Shown here: in pieces, positions 18,162-25,340 of the stretch
How the letters are laid out: every line of letters begins with the position of its first letter
Position numbering within the stretch: the first letter of the stretch is position 1
Origin: Saprospiraceae bacterium
Lineage (GTDB): Bacteria; Bacteroidota; Bacteroidia; Bacteroidales; JAIPBB01
Direction of reading: 5' to 3'
Assembly (NCBI GenBank): GCA_021739805.1
Contig: JAIPBB010000019.1
Span: 1-30,337 of the forward strand
DNA: 30,337 nt
Program-made: the position numbers and the translations under genes
Notes under the pieces: generated by a model
Seen by the model: the letters and a program-made list of their open reading frames with translations, nothing else
Told to the model about the DNA's origin: nothing
Database searches by the model: none

Positions 18162-19199
18162 CTAGCTCAACTTATCTTTCAATCTTATTTTCGAGATATT
18201 TTCAACAAAAATAATTGTAATAATTGAAAGAATTAATGCTGCAAACACTGACACTACAACAATCAACCATCTTATGGGATATGATTTTTTTTCAGCAGGA
18301 AATGCTTTATCAACCACAAATGTTTGAGGAAGTTCCTCTTCAGCATCAACTTTTGCTTCATTATATTTTCCTTTTATTTCAGTAAGTTGCTTTTTATCAT
18401 ATTCCAATTGGTCTCTAATAGAAACATATGGTGTTCCATATTGTGCAAGTATATCAAGTTTTGCTTCCAAAGCCTTTACAGCTGCTGAATTTGGATTTTT
18501 CGCAATTTCCATTGCCAATTGCATATTAATCATTTCAGCCTGGGATTCATAATCATTAATTCCAAGTTTTCTCAAAACAGCTAAAGAATCTTCTTTTATT
18601 TTAATTTCATTGAGAAGCTGTAAATACTCTGCTTCAACAACATGAAAACCTTTAATAGCGCGTGTTTTTTGCATTTTGATTTTTGTAGTATCCAATAAAT
18701 CTGATATATCATTAGCAATATTTGCTGCAATAACAGGGTCTTTATCTAAAACTGATATTTCAACTGCCATATATTCGGTGCGACGAAAGTTAATATTTGT
18801 TCGATATTCTTTAAACAAATTAGTTATTTTAAATTTTCCGGTTGAATCAATTTCATAGTGATTCATAAGGTCATACTTTTGAATAATCCTTGCCCTGATA
18901 TCATTTGAATTTAAAATCTGCAATAATTGCTCAGCTTCTTCTTCCTCACCAAATTGAAGAATATCCTGTTTTGCTCCTGATGTTTGTGATAATAGTGATT
19001 TTGATATCGAATTTGTTGAAGAAGGAAACAAAACAACTGTTGATTTAAACTTGGGCGTTATAAAAAACGGTCCTGAAAATACTGCAGAAGCTATTGCTGC
19101 CACTAAACTAACGATAATTAAAATTAATCGTCTATTCCATAAAAATGCAATAAGATTTACGGAATTAAAATCGTTTGATTCTTGTAATTTCTCTGTCAT
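18162..19199 (-). CDS. Wzz-type polysaccharide chain-length determinant
   Basis: About 345 residues from the ATG at 19199; a longer frame begins at a TTG inside a good -7 box and adds 11 residues. Topology is typical of Wzz/PCP proteins: a short cytosolic N-terminus (NSVNLIAFLWNRR), TM1 (about 25-43) followed by FITPKFKSTVVLFPS, a long periplasmic helical region, and TM2 (about 311-332, WLIVVVSVFAALILSIITII) with a basic tail. There is no cytosolic tyrosine-kinase domain and no C-terminal Walker motif, so it is a PCP-1/Wzz-like regulator of chain length rather than a BY-kinase fusion. It lies upstream of the O-antigen ligase/polymerase gene on the same strand. Confidence 0.9.
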   Translation of the reverse strand: MTEKLQESNDFNSVNLIAFLWNRRLILIIVSLVAAIASAVFSGPFFITPKFKSTVVLFPSSTNSISKSLLSQTSGAKQDILQFGEEEEAEQLLQILNSNDIRARIIQKYDLMNHYEIDSTGKFKITNLFKEYRTNINFRRTEYMAVEISVLDKDPVIAANIANDISDLLDTTKIKMQKTRAIKGFHVVEAEYLQLLNEIKIKEDSLAVLRKLGINDYESQAEMINMQLAMEIAKNPNSAAVKALEAKLDILAQYGTPYVSIRDQLEYDKKQLTEIKGKYNEAKVDAEEELPQTFVVDKAFPAEKKSYPIRWLIVVVSVFAALILSIITIIFVENISKIRLKDKLS

Positions 19200-19229
19200 A
19201 CCTATAAGTTTCAATGGTTTTTGTGTGCC

Positions 19230-19237
19230 CAAAAATA
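19230..19237 (-). promoter_or_regulatory. -7 box upstream of Wzz gene
   Basis: The minus strand reads TATTTTTG, an exact TAnnTTTG match, 30 bp before the ATG at 19199. It overlaps the TTG at 19232, which therefore is unlikely to be the start codon. No clear -33 element was found. Confidence 0.45.
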
Positions 19238-19325
19238 GGAAAATAAATTCAATATTGTATAACTGTGATTAATATAGTTTAGTATTTGGTGAATTGGTTT
19301 TTTTTGTATTAAATTTCTAAATAAA

Positions 19326-20639
19326 CTATTTTGTAAAAAAACCTTTAATCCCATAAAAAGGAATAGAAGTAATTTTTTCGCTCTTATTATAAAATGATTG
19401 TGAAATTCTTAGACCTACTGATGATTTATACTGCTCCATAAACATATGTAAACTTCTCATTCTACTAATATTACCGGACTTGACTTCAACGGGCACTATT
19501 TTCCCTTCATACTCAATTAAATAATCAATCTCAGCATTACTACTTTTAGCCTCTCTTGCCCAATAAAATAGTGCTGGCTTTCTGTAAGGATCTTGTGAAG
19601 CTAATATTTCCTGTCCTGCAAATTGTTCAGCAACAGCTCCCTTAAAAATACTTGCAAGATCAGGTTCCTTTATTGTTTCTCCATATAATCCACATGCATT
19701 ATGTAATAACCCAACATCTAGAAATAATATTTTAAAAAAATTATCTTTAACATTAGCTTCCAAAGGTAATCCATCGCCATTGCTTCGCTTTATACGAATA
19801 AGAATTCCGGCAGTCTCAAGTAGCTTAACGGCATCTTTTAGATCTCTAGATTTCAAACTATTATCAACTTTTGCGTAAACAAACTTTTGACCAATTAATG
19901 AAGTAGCTGCATAAAAAACCTTTTGTAAATAAAGAAATGCATTTGCACTTGAATATTTTCCAAAATCGTCAGTATAAGTATCAAGAATTGACCTTTGAAT
20001 TTTCTGGCATTTAATAATATTATGTGATTTAATATACTCATTAACAACAGCAGGCATTCCACCAATAATAAAATACTTTCTGACAATCTCAATTAATTTC
20101 TCATGTAATCCGTTAGGAATTTTTGAAAGATTTGTAAAATTAGATATGTATTCATTTAAAGTTTCTTCACCATTAGCAACCAGAAATTCACTAAAACTCA
20201 GAGGGTGCATATGTAAATACTGAATTCTGCCAACAGGCATTTTAAAACCTTCTGCATTTAATGCAAACTCAAGCAAGGAGCCGGCTCCAATTATGTGCAT
20301 TTCAGGCATTTCTTCGTAGAAATAACGAAGTGCCATTATCGCCCTGGAACACTCCTGAATTTCATCAAGAAAAATTAGTGTTTTGCCAATTACTATTTGT
20401 TTCCCTGTGAATAAAGTAATTTTTTCAATAATCTCATTAGGGTCATAAGATGCAAAAATATCTTTATATTCAATATTCCGTTCAAAATTGAGAGTAATAT
20501 AGCTGGAGAATTCATTTTTTCCAAATTCTTCAACAATATAAGATTTTCCAATTTGCCTTGCTCCTCTAACCAATAATGGCTTTCTATCAGTCTCATTCTT
20601 CCATTCTTTTAAAACCTTATATATTGATCTTTTAATCAT
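19326..20639 (-). CDS. AAA family ATPase with DUF4143 C-terminal domain
   Basis: 437 residues. The N-terminal P-loop ATPase has Walker A GARQIGKS (26-33) and Walker B LIFLDE (88-93), followed by IQECSRAIMALRYFYEE and a sensor-like GAGSLLEFAL. The C-terminal DUF4143 part holds Asp372...Glu385-Val-Lys387 (EIDYLIEYEGKIVPVEVKSG), resembling a PD-(D/E)xK nuclease-like core. These proteins are frequent and often multicopy in Bacteroidota; the physiological role is not established, although toxin-antitoxin or nucleic-acid related roles are often suggested. It interrupts the polysaccharide genes, and its promoter region contains five phased direct repeats, both suggesting independent acquisition. Confidence 0.9.
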   Translation of the reverse strand: MIKRSIYKVLKEWKNETDRKPLLVRGARQIGKSYIVEEFGKNEFSSYITLNFERNIEYKDIFASYDPNEIIEKITLFTGKQIVIGKTLIFLDEIQECSRAIMALRYFYEEMPEMHIIGAGSLLEFALNAEGFKMPVGRIQYLHMHPLSFSEFLVANGEETLNEYISNFTNLSKIPNGLHEKLIEIVRKYFIIGGMPAVVNEYIKSHNIIKCQKIQRSILDTYTDDFGKYSSANAFLYLQKVFYAATSLIGQKFVYAKVDNSLKSRDLKDAVKLLETAGILIRIKRSNGDGLPLEANVKDNFFKILFLDVGLLHNACGLYGETIKEPDLASIFKGAVAEQFAGQEILASQDPYRKPALFYWAREAKSSNAEIDYLIEYEGKIVPVEVKSGNISRMRSLHMFMEQYKSSVGLRISQSFYNKSEKITSIPFYGIKGFFTK

Positions 20640-20649
20640 AATTATTTAA

Positions 20650-20801
20650 TTTTTGGATATTTTACAAGGCAAAAATAATACATTTTTGGACAAAATACAA
20701 GGTCAATCTTCAGATATTTGGACAAAATACAAGGTAAGATTTACAATTTTTTGGACAAAATACAAGGTCAAATCATTGCTTTTTTGGACAAAATACAAGC
20801 T
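20650..20801 (-). repeat. Five 21-bp direct repeats at 32-33 bp pitch over the AAA/DUF4143 promoter
   Basis: Copies begin at 20650, 20683, 20715, 20748 and 20781, spacing 33, 32, 33, 33. The plus-strand core is TTGGACAAAATACAAGG; the copy nearest the gene is degenerate (TTGGATATTTTACAAGG) and the farthest ends in AAGCT instead of AAGGT. The 11-12 bp between copies are unrelated. The nearest copy ends 10 bp from the start codon. Probably an operator or other protein-binding array. Confidence 0.9.
20670..20700 (-). promoter_or_regulatory. Putative promoter of the AAA/DUF4143 gene
   Basis: On the minus strand TATTTTTG (20677-20670) matches the -7 consensus, and TTG (20700-20698) lies 20 bp upstream at the -33 position. 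The -33 falls inside repeat copy 2, the -7 lies in the gap between copies 1 and 2, and copy 1 lies in the ~30-nt leader. Confidence 0.55.
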
Positions 20802-20839
20802 AAGAATAATTTAAGGTTGCAAGTTTCGGGTTTCCCATA

Positions 20840-20867
20840 TTGACAATTGTCAATTGACAATTGTCAA
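20840..20867. repeat. Two tandem perfect 14-bp palindromes
   Basis: TTGACAATTGTCAA occurs twice with no gap, followed by another TTG. Each copy is its own reverse complement. It lies upstream of the AAA/DUF4143 repeats, about 200 bp from that gene. Confidence 0.9.
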
Positions 20868-20905
20868 TTGATTTTAAGTTTCGCCATTGTCAACTACATT
20901 ATTCC

Positions 20906-20958
20906 TTTCGACTGAAGGGAGTCCGTCTGGATGCCTTAGCCTTTTTGGTTTCAGGTTT
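20906..20958. repeat. 53-bp direct repeat, copy 1
   Basis: It matches 21107-21159 with one mismatch (GACTGAAGGG versus GACCGAAGGG), running through GGGAGTCCGTCTGGATGCC to TTTCAGGTTT. A shortened GACCGAAGGGAGT also occurs at about 21289-21301. Confidence 0.9.
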
Positions 20959-21106
20959 CGGTTTGCGGGTTGCGGGTTTCGAGTTCAGATTGCATAGTAA
21001 ACTGATTTAAGAACAAGCCTGACCCGTAAGTGTAGTATCGGGAGATTAACGATTTTTGATTTAAGATTTTAAGCAGACTTCGGTAATTTGACTTTCTCCT
21101 TTTAAC

Positions 21107-21159
21107 TTTCGACCGAAGGGAGTCCGTCTGGATGCCTTAGCCTTTTTGGTTTCAGGTTT
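21107..21159. repeat. 53-bp direct repeat, copy 2
   Basis: See the copy at 20906-20958. Between and around the two copies the 676-bp spacer (20640-21315) holds only repetitive words: GGTTTCGG/GTTTGCGGG, CTTAGCC and TTTTTACTTT types. No gene is seen here. Confidence 0.9.
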
Positions 21160-21186
21160 AAGGTCTAAGGTTTCAAGTTACGCAAA

Positions 21187-21287
21187 TTGCCTTCTCCTTA
21201 GCCTTATCTCCTTAGCCTTCTCCTTAGCCTTAGCCTTTTACTTTTTACTTTTTACTTTTGCCTTTTTCCTTTCGCCTTTTTACTTTA
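21187..21287. repeat. CTTAGCC / TTTTTACTT low-complexity stretch
   Basis: A pyrimidine-rich run of CTTCTCCTTAGCC words passes into TTTTTACTTTTTACTTTTGCC. The first part is the reverse complement of the word repeat at 16331-16361. It lies just beyond the stop of the Wzx gene. Confidence 0.75.
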
Positions 21288-21315
21288 GACCGAAGGGAGT
21301 ACTCACCTGAAAACC

Positions 21316-22761
21316 TTATTTCGTTTTTATAATCTGTATTAAAGATTTGATATTTATAAGCTTCAAAACAGAAGCCCAAACTAAAGAAACTACTATTAGA
21401 AATGCAAAGTTTACAATCCAGTTGTCATGAATCAAATTTGAATAATAACCCACAATTAAAACTCCTAAAACATAAACCAAAAGGGAAATGATATATCTTA
21501 TATTAAACTTAAATTTAAAAATAAAAACAACTACTAAAACCTGCACAATCGCAGTAAGCATTTGTGAACTTAAACTTGCATAGCCTGAGCCAACTGCCAT
21601 AAATTTTGGAATTAAAATCGCATTTAACACCAAAGATATTATCATTCCTGAACCGGCAATCAAGTTTAATTGTTTTAAACTTCCATTTGCGGTTAATAGT
21701 GTTCCAAAAACATAGGTTGTTGAAATCGCAATAAATCCGGTCATTAGTATTGGAAATATTGCTGCTGATTCTTTTGCATGAGTTGGATATAATAATTCCA
21801 TTAATTCCATTCTGAAAAAATATGAGCCGACAGCAACAATAATAGCAGCTGCAAACAACAATGTAAATGCAAGTTTTGCTATTTGTTCAATTGATTCTTT
21901 TAGTTTAAGCATTCGGGCAAAAATCGGAAGTAATAACACTGCAAACAAATATGCAATCATATTCACTGCATCGAGCAAGCGAAAGGCTGATGCATAATAT
22001 CCTGATTGTATGCTTGCCTGCTCTCCAGTAATTATAACCTTAATCATTATTGTGTCAATACGATTATAAAAAGTCATTAAAAACATCAATACCGCATAAG
22101 GAAATGCTTGTTTTATTATCATAATAAAAAATGGCCAATTCCAATGCAATTTTTGAAATTTTGCTTTTCGTATAACGACTGTAAAAGCAATTAAGGCAGT
22201 AATGATATACGACAAAGTTTGAGCATAAACAAACCACTCAATCTTGAAATATGTTTCTGTAATACCTCCCCAAATGAGTATGGCACAAATAATTATCATT
22301 AATGCTCTGTCGAGAATTGAAAGAAAGCTATCGGTCTTAAAAAAATGAAGTCCTGAAATATTTGAGCGTAAATAAAGAATAAATGAAATGAGAAACTGAT
22401 TTATCCCAACGAAAACCAAAAACTTCATTTCCCTTTCATCGAAATTCATTAATAGTGCAAAAACAAATAAAATAATCCAATAAGCAACTGCAAGCATTAA
22501 CTTAACAATAACAATGCTCGAAAAATGCTTGTTTAAAAGATGATTGTTTTGAGCAATATTTTTGTTATTGAAACTGGTTATACCAAAATCTAAAATAATA
22601 TTGAATAGAAAACTTGAGTTGAGAATTATAAAATAAAATCCATAATCTTCAGCACCAACTAAGTTCTGAACTTTCACTTCAATGAATAAAATCCAAAATG
22701 CCTTTATAAGGATATTTAGAAAAAGTAATAATCCAAGATTAGTTAAAAATTTCCTTTGCAT
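21316..22761 (-). CDS. Polysaccharide flippase (Wzx/MATE-like, MVF superfamily)
   Basis: 481 residues with about 12-14 hydrophobic helices spread evenly over the length. The N-terminus (NLGLLLFLNILIKAFWILFIEV) and the following GAEDYGFYFIILNSSFLF match the start of polysaccharide-biosynthesis flippases, and FYNRIDTIMIKVIITGEQAS with GYYASAFRLLDAVNM is the typical central region. It would move lipid-linked repeat units from the cytosolic to the periplasmic face of the inner membrane, feeding the polymerase/ligase and Wzz encoded downstream on the same strand. The AAA/DUF4143 gene and 676 bp of repeats separate it from them, so it has its own transcript or the cluster was split by insertion. 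Confidence 0.92.
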   Translation of the reverse strand: MQRKFLTNLGLLLFLNILIKAFWILFIEVKVQNLVGAEDYGFYFIILNSSFLFNIILDFGITSFNNKNIAQNNHLLNKHFSSIVIVKLMLAVAYWIILFVFALLMNFDEREMKFLVFVGINQFLISFILYLRSNISGLHFFKTDSFLSILDRALMIIICAILIWGGITETYFKIEWFVYAQTLSYIITALIAFTVVIRKAKFQKLHWNWPFFIMIIKQAFPYAVLMFLMTFYNRIDTIMIKVIITGEQASIQSGYYASAFRLLDAVNMIAYLFAVLLLPIFARMLKLKESIEQIAKLAFTLLFAAAIIVAVGSYFFRMELMELLYPTHAKESAAIFPILMTGFIAISTTYVFGTLLTANGSLKQLNLIAGSGMIISLVLNAILIPKFMAVGSGYASLSSQMLTAIVQVLVVVFIFKFKFNIRYIISLLVYVLGVLIVGYYSNLIHDNWIVNFAFLIVVSLVWASVLKLINIKSLIQIIKTK

Positions 22762-22858
22762 AAGTGCAAATTTAGAAAAGAAATTTAGTTATACCGAAAT
22801 AATTTAATGATGGCTAATTTGAAATTGCTGAAAAGAAAATAATCTAAGTTTGTTGGGT

Positions 22859-22892
22859 AAGAAAATCTTTAAGTTCGCAACTTTGCATGAAA
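22859..22892. repeat. AAGTTCGCAACTTTG dispersed repeat, copy 1
   Basis: AAGAAAATCTTTAAGTTCGC continuing into AACTTTGCATGAAA is nearly identical to 27118-27151. It is followed by ACCCTAACCAAAGTTTTAAAAC, which looks like a decayed form of the CTCCCAGAGTT palindrome that follows the other copy. Confidence 0.75.
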
Positions 22893-22938
22893 ACCCTAAC
22901 CAAAGTTTTAAAACAATTAAGATTAATTACTACGCAAT

Positions 22939-24531
22939 TTATTGAATTACTATCTTTTCCGTTTTCACAAAATCTTTGTTTTCGAGTTTGATAAGATAGA
23001 TGCCTTTAGGATATTCGGACAAATCAATTTTACTAAAATAATCTGTAATTTGACCTGAATAAATTAATTGAGCATTTTGATTATATACTTTAACATTTAC
23101 TGTTTCGAGTTGATTTTCGAAAGTAATATTTATAATTCCGTTCGATGGATTAGGGAATATATTTAGTTTTTCTATTTTATGCTCTTGAATTCCAACATTG
23201 GTCGAAACTTCAACTATCCAATAATCATATCCACCAATGCTAGCTTCAGTTTTATGACCTGAAATTCCTGAATCCGAACTTCCGAAAAGAACAAAATCAT
23301 TTGTATTTTTAATGTATGCACCACATAATGATTCATATCCTGTACCACCAATAGTTTTTTGCCATAATAAATTAGAATTTGTATCAATATCAACTATCCA
23401 ATAATCATAAAATCCTCCTATCCAAGGTTCATCCTTTTCTCCTGATATTGGAGAATTTGATATTCCTGAAATTAATATATTATTATCATCAACAAAAGAA
23501 GCACTACTAGGACTATCCCTCAACCCTCCACCAATTGTTTTGTCCCATACAATTGTTCCTGATTTATTAATTTTCAATATCCAAAAATCATTATCTCCTC
23601 TGCTTACTTCTGACTTAACACCTGATATTCCAGATTCTGATGAACTTATAATATAAAAGAAATTATTTTTTTCTAAAATTACACCTCCTCCGTCATTATC
23701 GTTCCCACCATAAGATTTATTCCAAATAATGTTTCCTGTTGTATCTAACTTTACTAACCAAATATCTCCCATTCCATAATGATATGCTGTTCTATCTCCT
23801 GAAACAGATGATGCAGATGCTCCACTAATTAATATCTCGTTATCAAATGTTTTGATAAATGAAGAAAAAATATCCCAACTTGAACCTCCTAATGTTTTAT
23901 CCCATAATAAATTTCCAATAGAATCAATACAAACAATCCAATAATCCCATGAACCACGGCTATTTTCAGATTTTACTCCTGAACTGTCAGAGTCAGAATA
24001 GCCTCCAATAATATAATTTCCGTTTTTCATTTTAATTATTGAAATAGCTCTCTCTTCACCACTGCCTCCATATACTTTTTGCCACTGAATATTCCCTAAA
24101 CTATCAAGTTTAATAAGCCAATAATCATTAGCACCATAAGATGATATTGTTTTTTCACCAGAAATAGGAGAATCAGAAGAACCAAGGCATAAATATCCGC
24201 CATCATCACATAATAATACTTCGGAAGGCGAATCATATATGCTGCCACCGATTGTTTTTTGCCATTTTATAGTTAAATCAGCATTTAGTTTTAATAACCA
24301 GAAATCACAACTTCCCCTTAAGCTATCAGTTTTATCTCCTGATATATCTGAATCAGATAAACCACACACTATAAATCCTCCATCAGAAGTCGCTTTATAT
24401 GCATTTAATGATTCCTCGTTTATACCACCAATAGTATTTTGGTTAATAACAGTTGTGGTTATTTGGGCGTTAATTGATAGATTTAGCAAGCCAAATAATA
24501 CAATAATTTGAAATCTTTTTAAGTTATTCAT
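22939..24531 (-). CDS. T9SS type A sorting domain protein with seven propeller-like repeats
   Basis: 530 residues. Signal peptide (about 1-22, IVLFGLLNLSINAQ), then seven repeats of ~60 residues, each with a DYW/DFW motif, a short K/D-GN-W segment and KTIGG (examples: NDYWLIKLDSLGNIQWQK, WDYWIVCIDSIGNLLWDK), plus an S-x-SGISGxK turn. Seven such blades suggest a complete beta-propeller. The final ~70 residues are the Por-secretion type A sorting domain: IFPNPSNGIINI, a VYNQNAQLIY core and GIYLIKLENKDFVKTEKIVIQ. It should be exported by the type IX system and anchored or released at the surface. Function is unknown; it does not look enzymatic. Confidence 0.92.
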   Translation of the reverse strand: MNNLKRFQIIVLFGLLNLSINAQITTTVINQNTIGGINEESLNAYKATSDGGFIVCGLSDSDISGDKTDSLRGSCDFWLLKLNADLTIKWQKTIGGSIYDSPSEVLLCDDGGYLCLGSSDSPISGEKTISSYGANDYWLIKLDSLGNIQWQKVYGGSGEERAISIIKMKNGNYIIGGYSDSDSSGVKSENSRGSWDYWIVCIDSIGNLLWDKTLGGSSWDIFSSFIKTFDNEILISGASASSVSGDRTAYHYGMGDIWLVKLDTTGNIIWNKSYGGNDNDGGGVILEKNNFFYIISSSESGISGVKSEVSRGDNDFWILKINKSGTIVWDKTIGGGLRDSPSSASFVDDNNILISGISNSPISGEKDEPWIGGFYDYWIVDIDTNSNLLWQKTIGGTGYESLCGAYIKNTNDFVLFGSSDSGISGHKTEASIGGYDYWIVEVSTNVGIQEHKIEKLNIFPNPSNGIINITFENQLETVNVKVYNQNAQLIYSGQITDYFSKIDLSEYPKGIYLIKLENKDFVKTEKIVIQ

Positions 24532-24555
24532 TTTAATATTGTTTTAGTGTATATA

Positions 24556-24563
24556 CAAAAATA
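24556..24563 (-). promoter_or_regulatory. -7 box upstream of the T9SS propeller gene
   Basis: The minus strand reads TATTTTTG, an exact TAnnTTTG match, 25 bp before the start codon at 24531. It lies immediately after the terminator hairpin of the upstream operon, as expected for a new transcription unit. Confidence 0.45.
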
Positions 24564-24565
24564 AG

Positions 24566-24600
24566 TAAAAAACTAACCCAATATTGATTATTGGGTTAGT
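24566..24600 (-). terminator. Rho-independent terminator (minus strand)
   Basis: ACTAACCCAATA and TATTGGGTTAGT (24572-24600 on plus) form a perfect 12-bp stem with a 5-nt loop. Reading on the minus strand the stem is followed by TTTTTTAC. It ends the transcript coming from the lipoprotein/OMP pair upstream. Confidence 0.8.
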
Positions 24601-24610
24601 TCAAGTATTA

Positions 24611-24736
24611 TTAATTCTTAATAGTTAATATGCTCAATTGAGAATTATCTTCAAACCTAAATACATTTACTAAAATTCCTTGTGGAATAACATATTCAGG
24701 AACAACTTGAAAACCCTCCCAGAGTTCAAAACTCTG
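24611..24736 (-). pseudogene. Possible orphan C-terminal coding fragment
   Basis: On the minus strand a stop at 24611-24613 closes an open frame that reads WEGFQVVPEYVIPQGIL, then VNVFRFEDNSQLSILTIKN. Composition looks protein-like, and the frame continues back through the hairpin toward the end of the upstream gene, but there is no start codon of its own. I do not recognise it. It may be a remnant of a lost gene or chance. Confidence 0.25.
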
Positions 24737-24740
24737 GTAG
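24716..24740. repeat. CTCCCAGAGTT hairpin, copy 2
   Basis: CCAGAGTT (24719-24726) and AACTCTGG (24730-24737) form an 8-bp perfect stem with loop CAA, extended by two more pairs around one mismatch. It lies 11 bp past the stop of the 192-residue protein. The same hairpin follows the paralogous gene at 27154-27180. Confidence 0.8.
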
Positions 24741-24750
24741 AGTAATTCAA

Positions 24751-25329
24751 CTAATTTAAATTCAACTTACTCTTTCTTCTGCTTAGATCAAATGAATAAT
24801 TTATTCCTAAACTAAATCCATAATATTTACGTAAAAACCATCCGGAATTTTTATTTCCAATCCCTTTTGAAATCCTAAATTCTATGTTCGTAATCCAAAT
24901 CTGCTGTTGTAAAGATAAAGCTAAGTTATTAAAAAAACAATATCTGCAATAATGATAAGGATTGAAATGATAGGATGGTTTTTCAATGCCGAGTCCTACA
25001 ATAAATGGTTTTTGTTTAATAAATAAAAGTCTATAAGTCAAGTCAAAATAGTAAACATAAATACTTGTATCAATAAAATAACGAGGCATTAAATAACTAA
25101 TTCCAAGATTTATACCCAATGGTTTTTCTTTATCCTGAATCACAAATCCTCCCACTACCCCATACGCAGGACTAAATGGTTTAACTCGAACACCTACGTT
25201 TAACTTTAATTGATAGCTGTCAATCCAATTTAAACTTTGAGTAAATCCAGCATGGAAAACTATCAATAACACAATTAACAGAAAAATTCTTAAATTACTC
25301 TTTTTTACAAAAACAAAAAACTTTATCAT
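24751..25329 (-). CDS. Putative small outer-membrane beta-barrel protein, paralog A
   Basis: 192 residues, no recognised family. A signal peptide (LRIFLLIVLLIVFHAGFTQ) is followed by alternating hydrophobic/polar strands rich in Tyr and Gly (GINLGISYLMPRYF, YYFDLTYRLLFI, FIVGLGIEKPSYH, QQQIWITNIEFRIS, YYGFSLGINYSFDLSRR), which fits a small 8-stranded outer-membrane barrel. It is clearly homologous to the 198-residue protein at 27190-27786, with near-identical DNA over the last ~55 bp. It follows the 376-residue lipoprotein gene after 11 bp, so the two are one operon. The same lipoprotein-OMP order existed in the second copy before its lipoprotein gene was truncated. Confidence 0.8.
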   Translation of the reverse strand: MIKFFVFVKKSNLRIFLLIVLLIVFHAGFTQSLNWIDSYQLKLNVGVRVKPFSPAYGVVGGFVIQDKEKPLGINLGISYLMPRYFIDTSIYVYYFDLTYRLLFIKQKPFIVGLGIEKPSYHFNPYHYCRYCFFNNLALSLQQQIWITNIEFRISKGIGNKNSGWFLRKYYGFSLGINYSFDLSRRKSKLNLN

Positions 25330-25340
25330 TTACTATATAA

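Noticed and set aside
18162..19232. Start of Wzz at the TTG at 19232
   Set aside because: The TTG lies inside an exact -7 box; the ATG at 19199 gives a standard N-terminus.
20650..20801. CRISPR-like appearance of regularly spaced direct repeats
   Set aside because: Spacers are only 11-12 bp, repeats are not palindromic, two of five copies are degenerate, and there are no cas genes; an operator array fits better.
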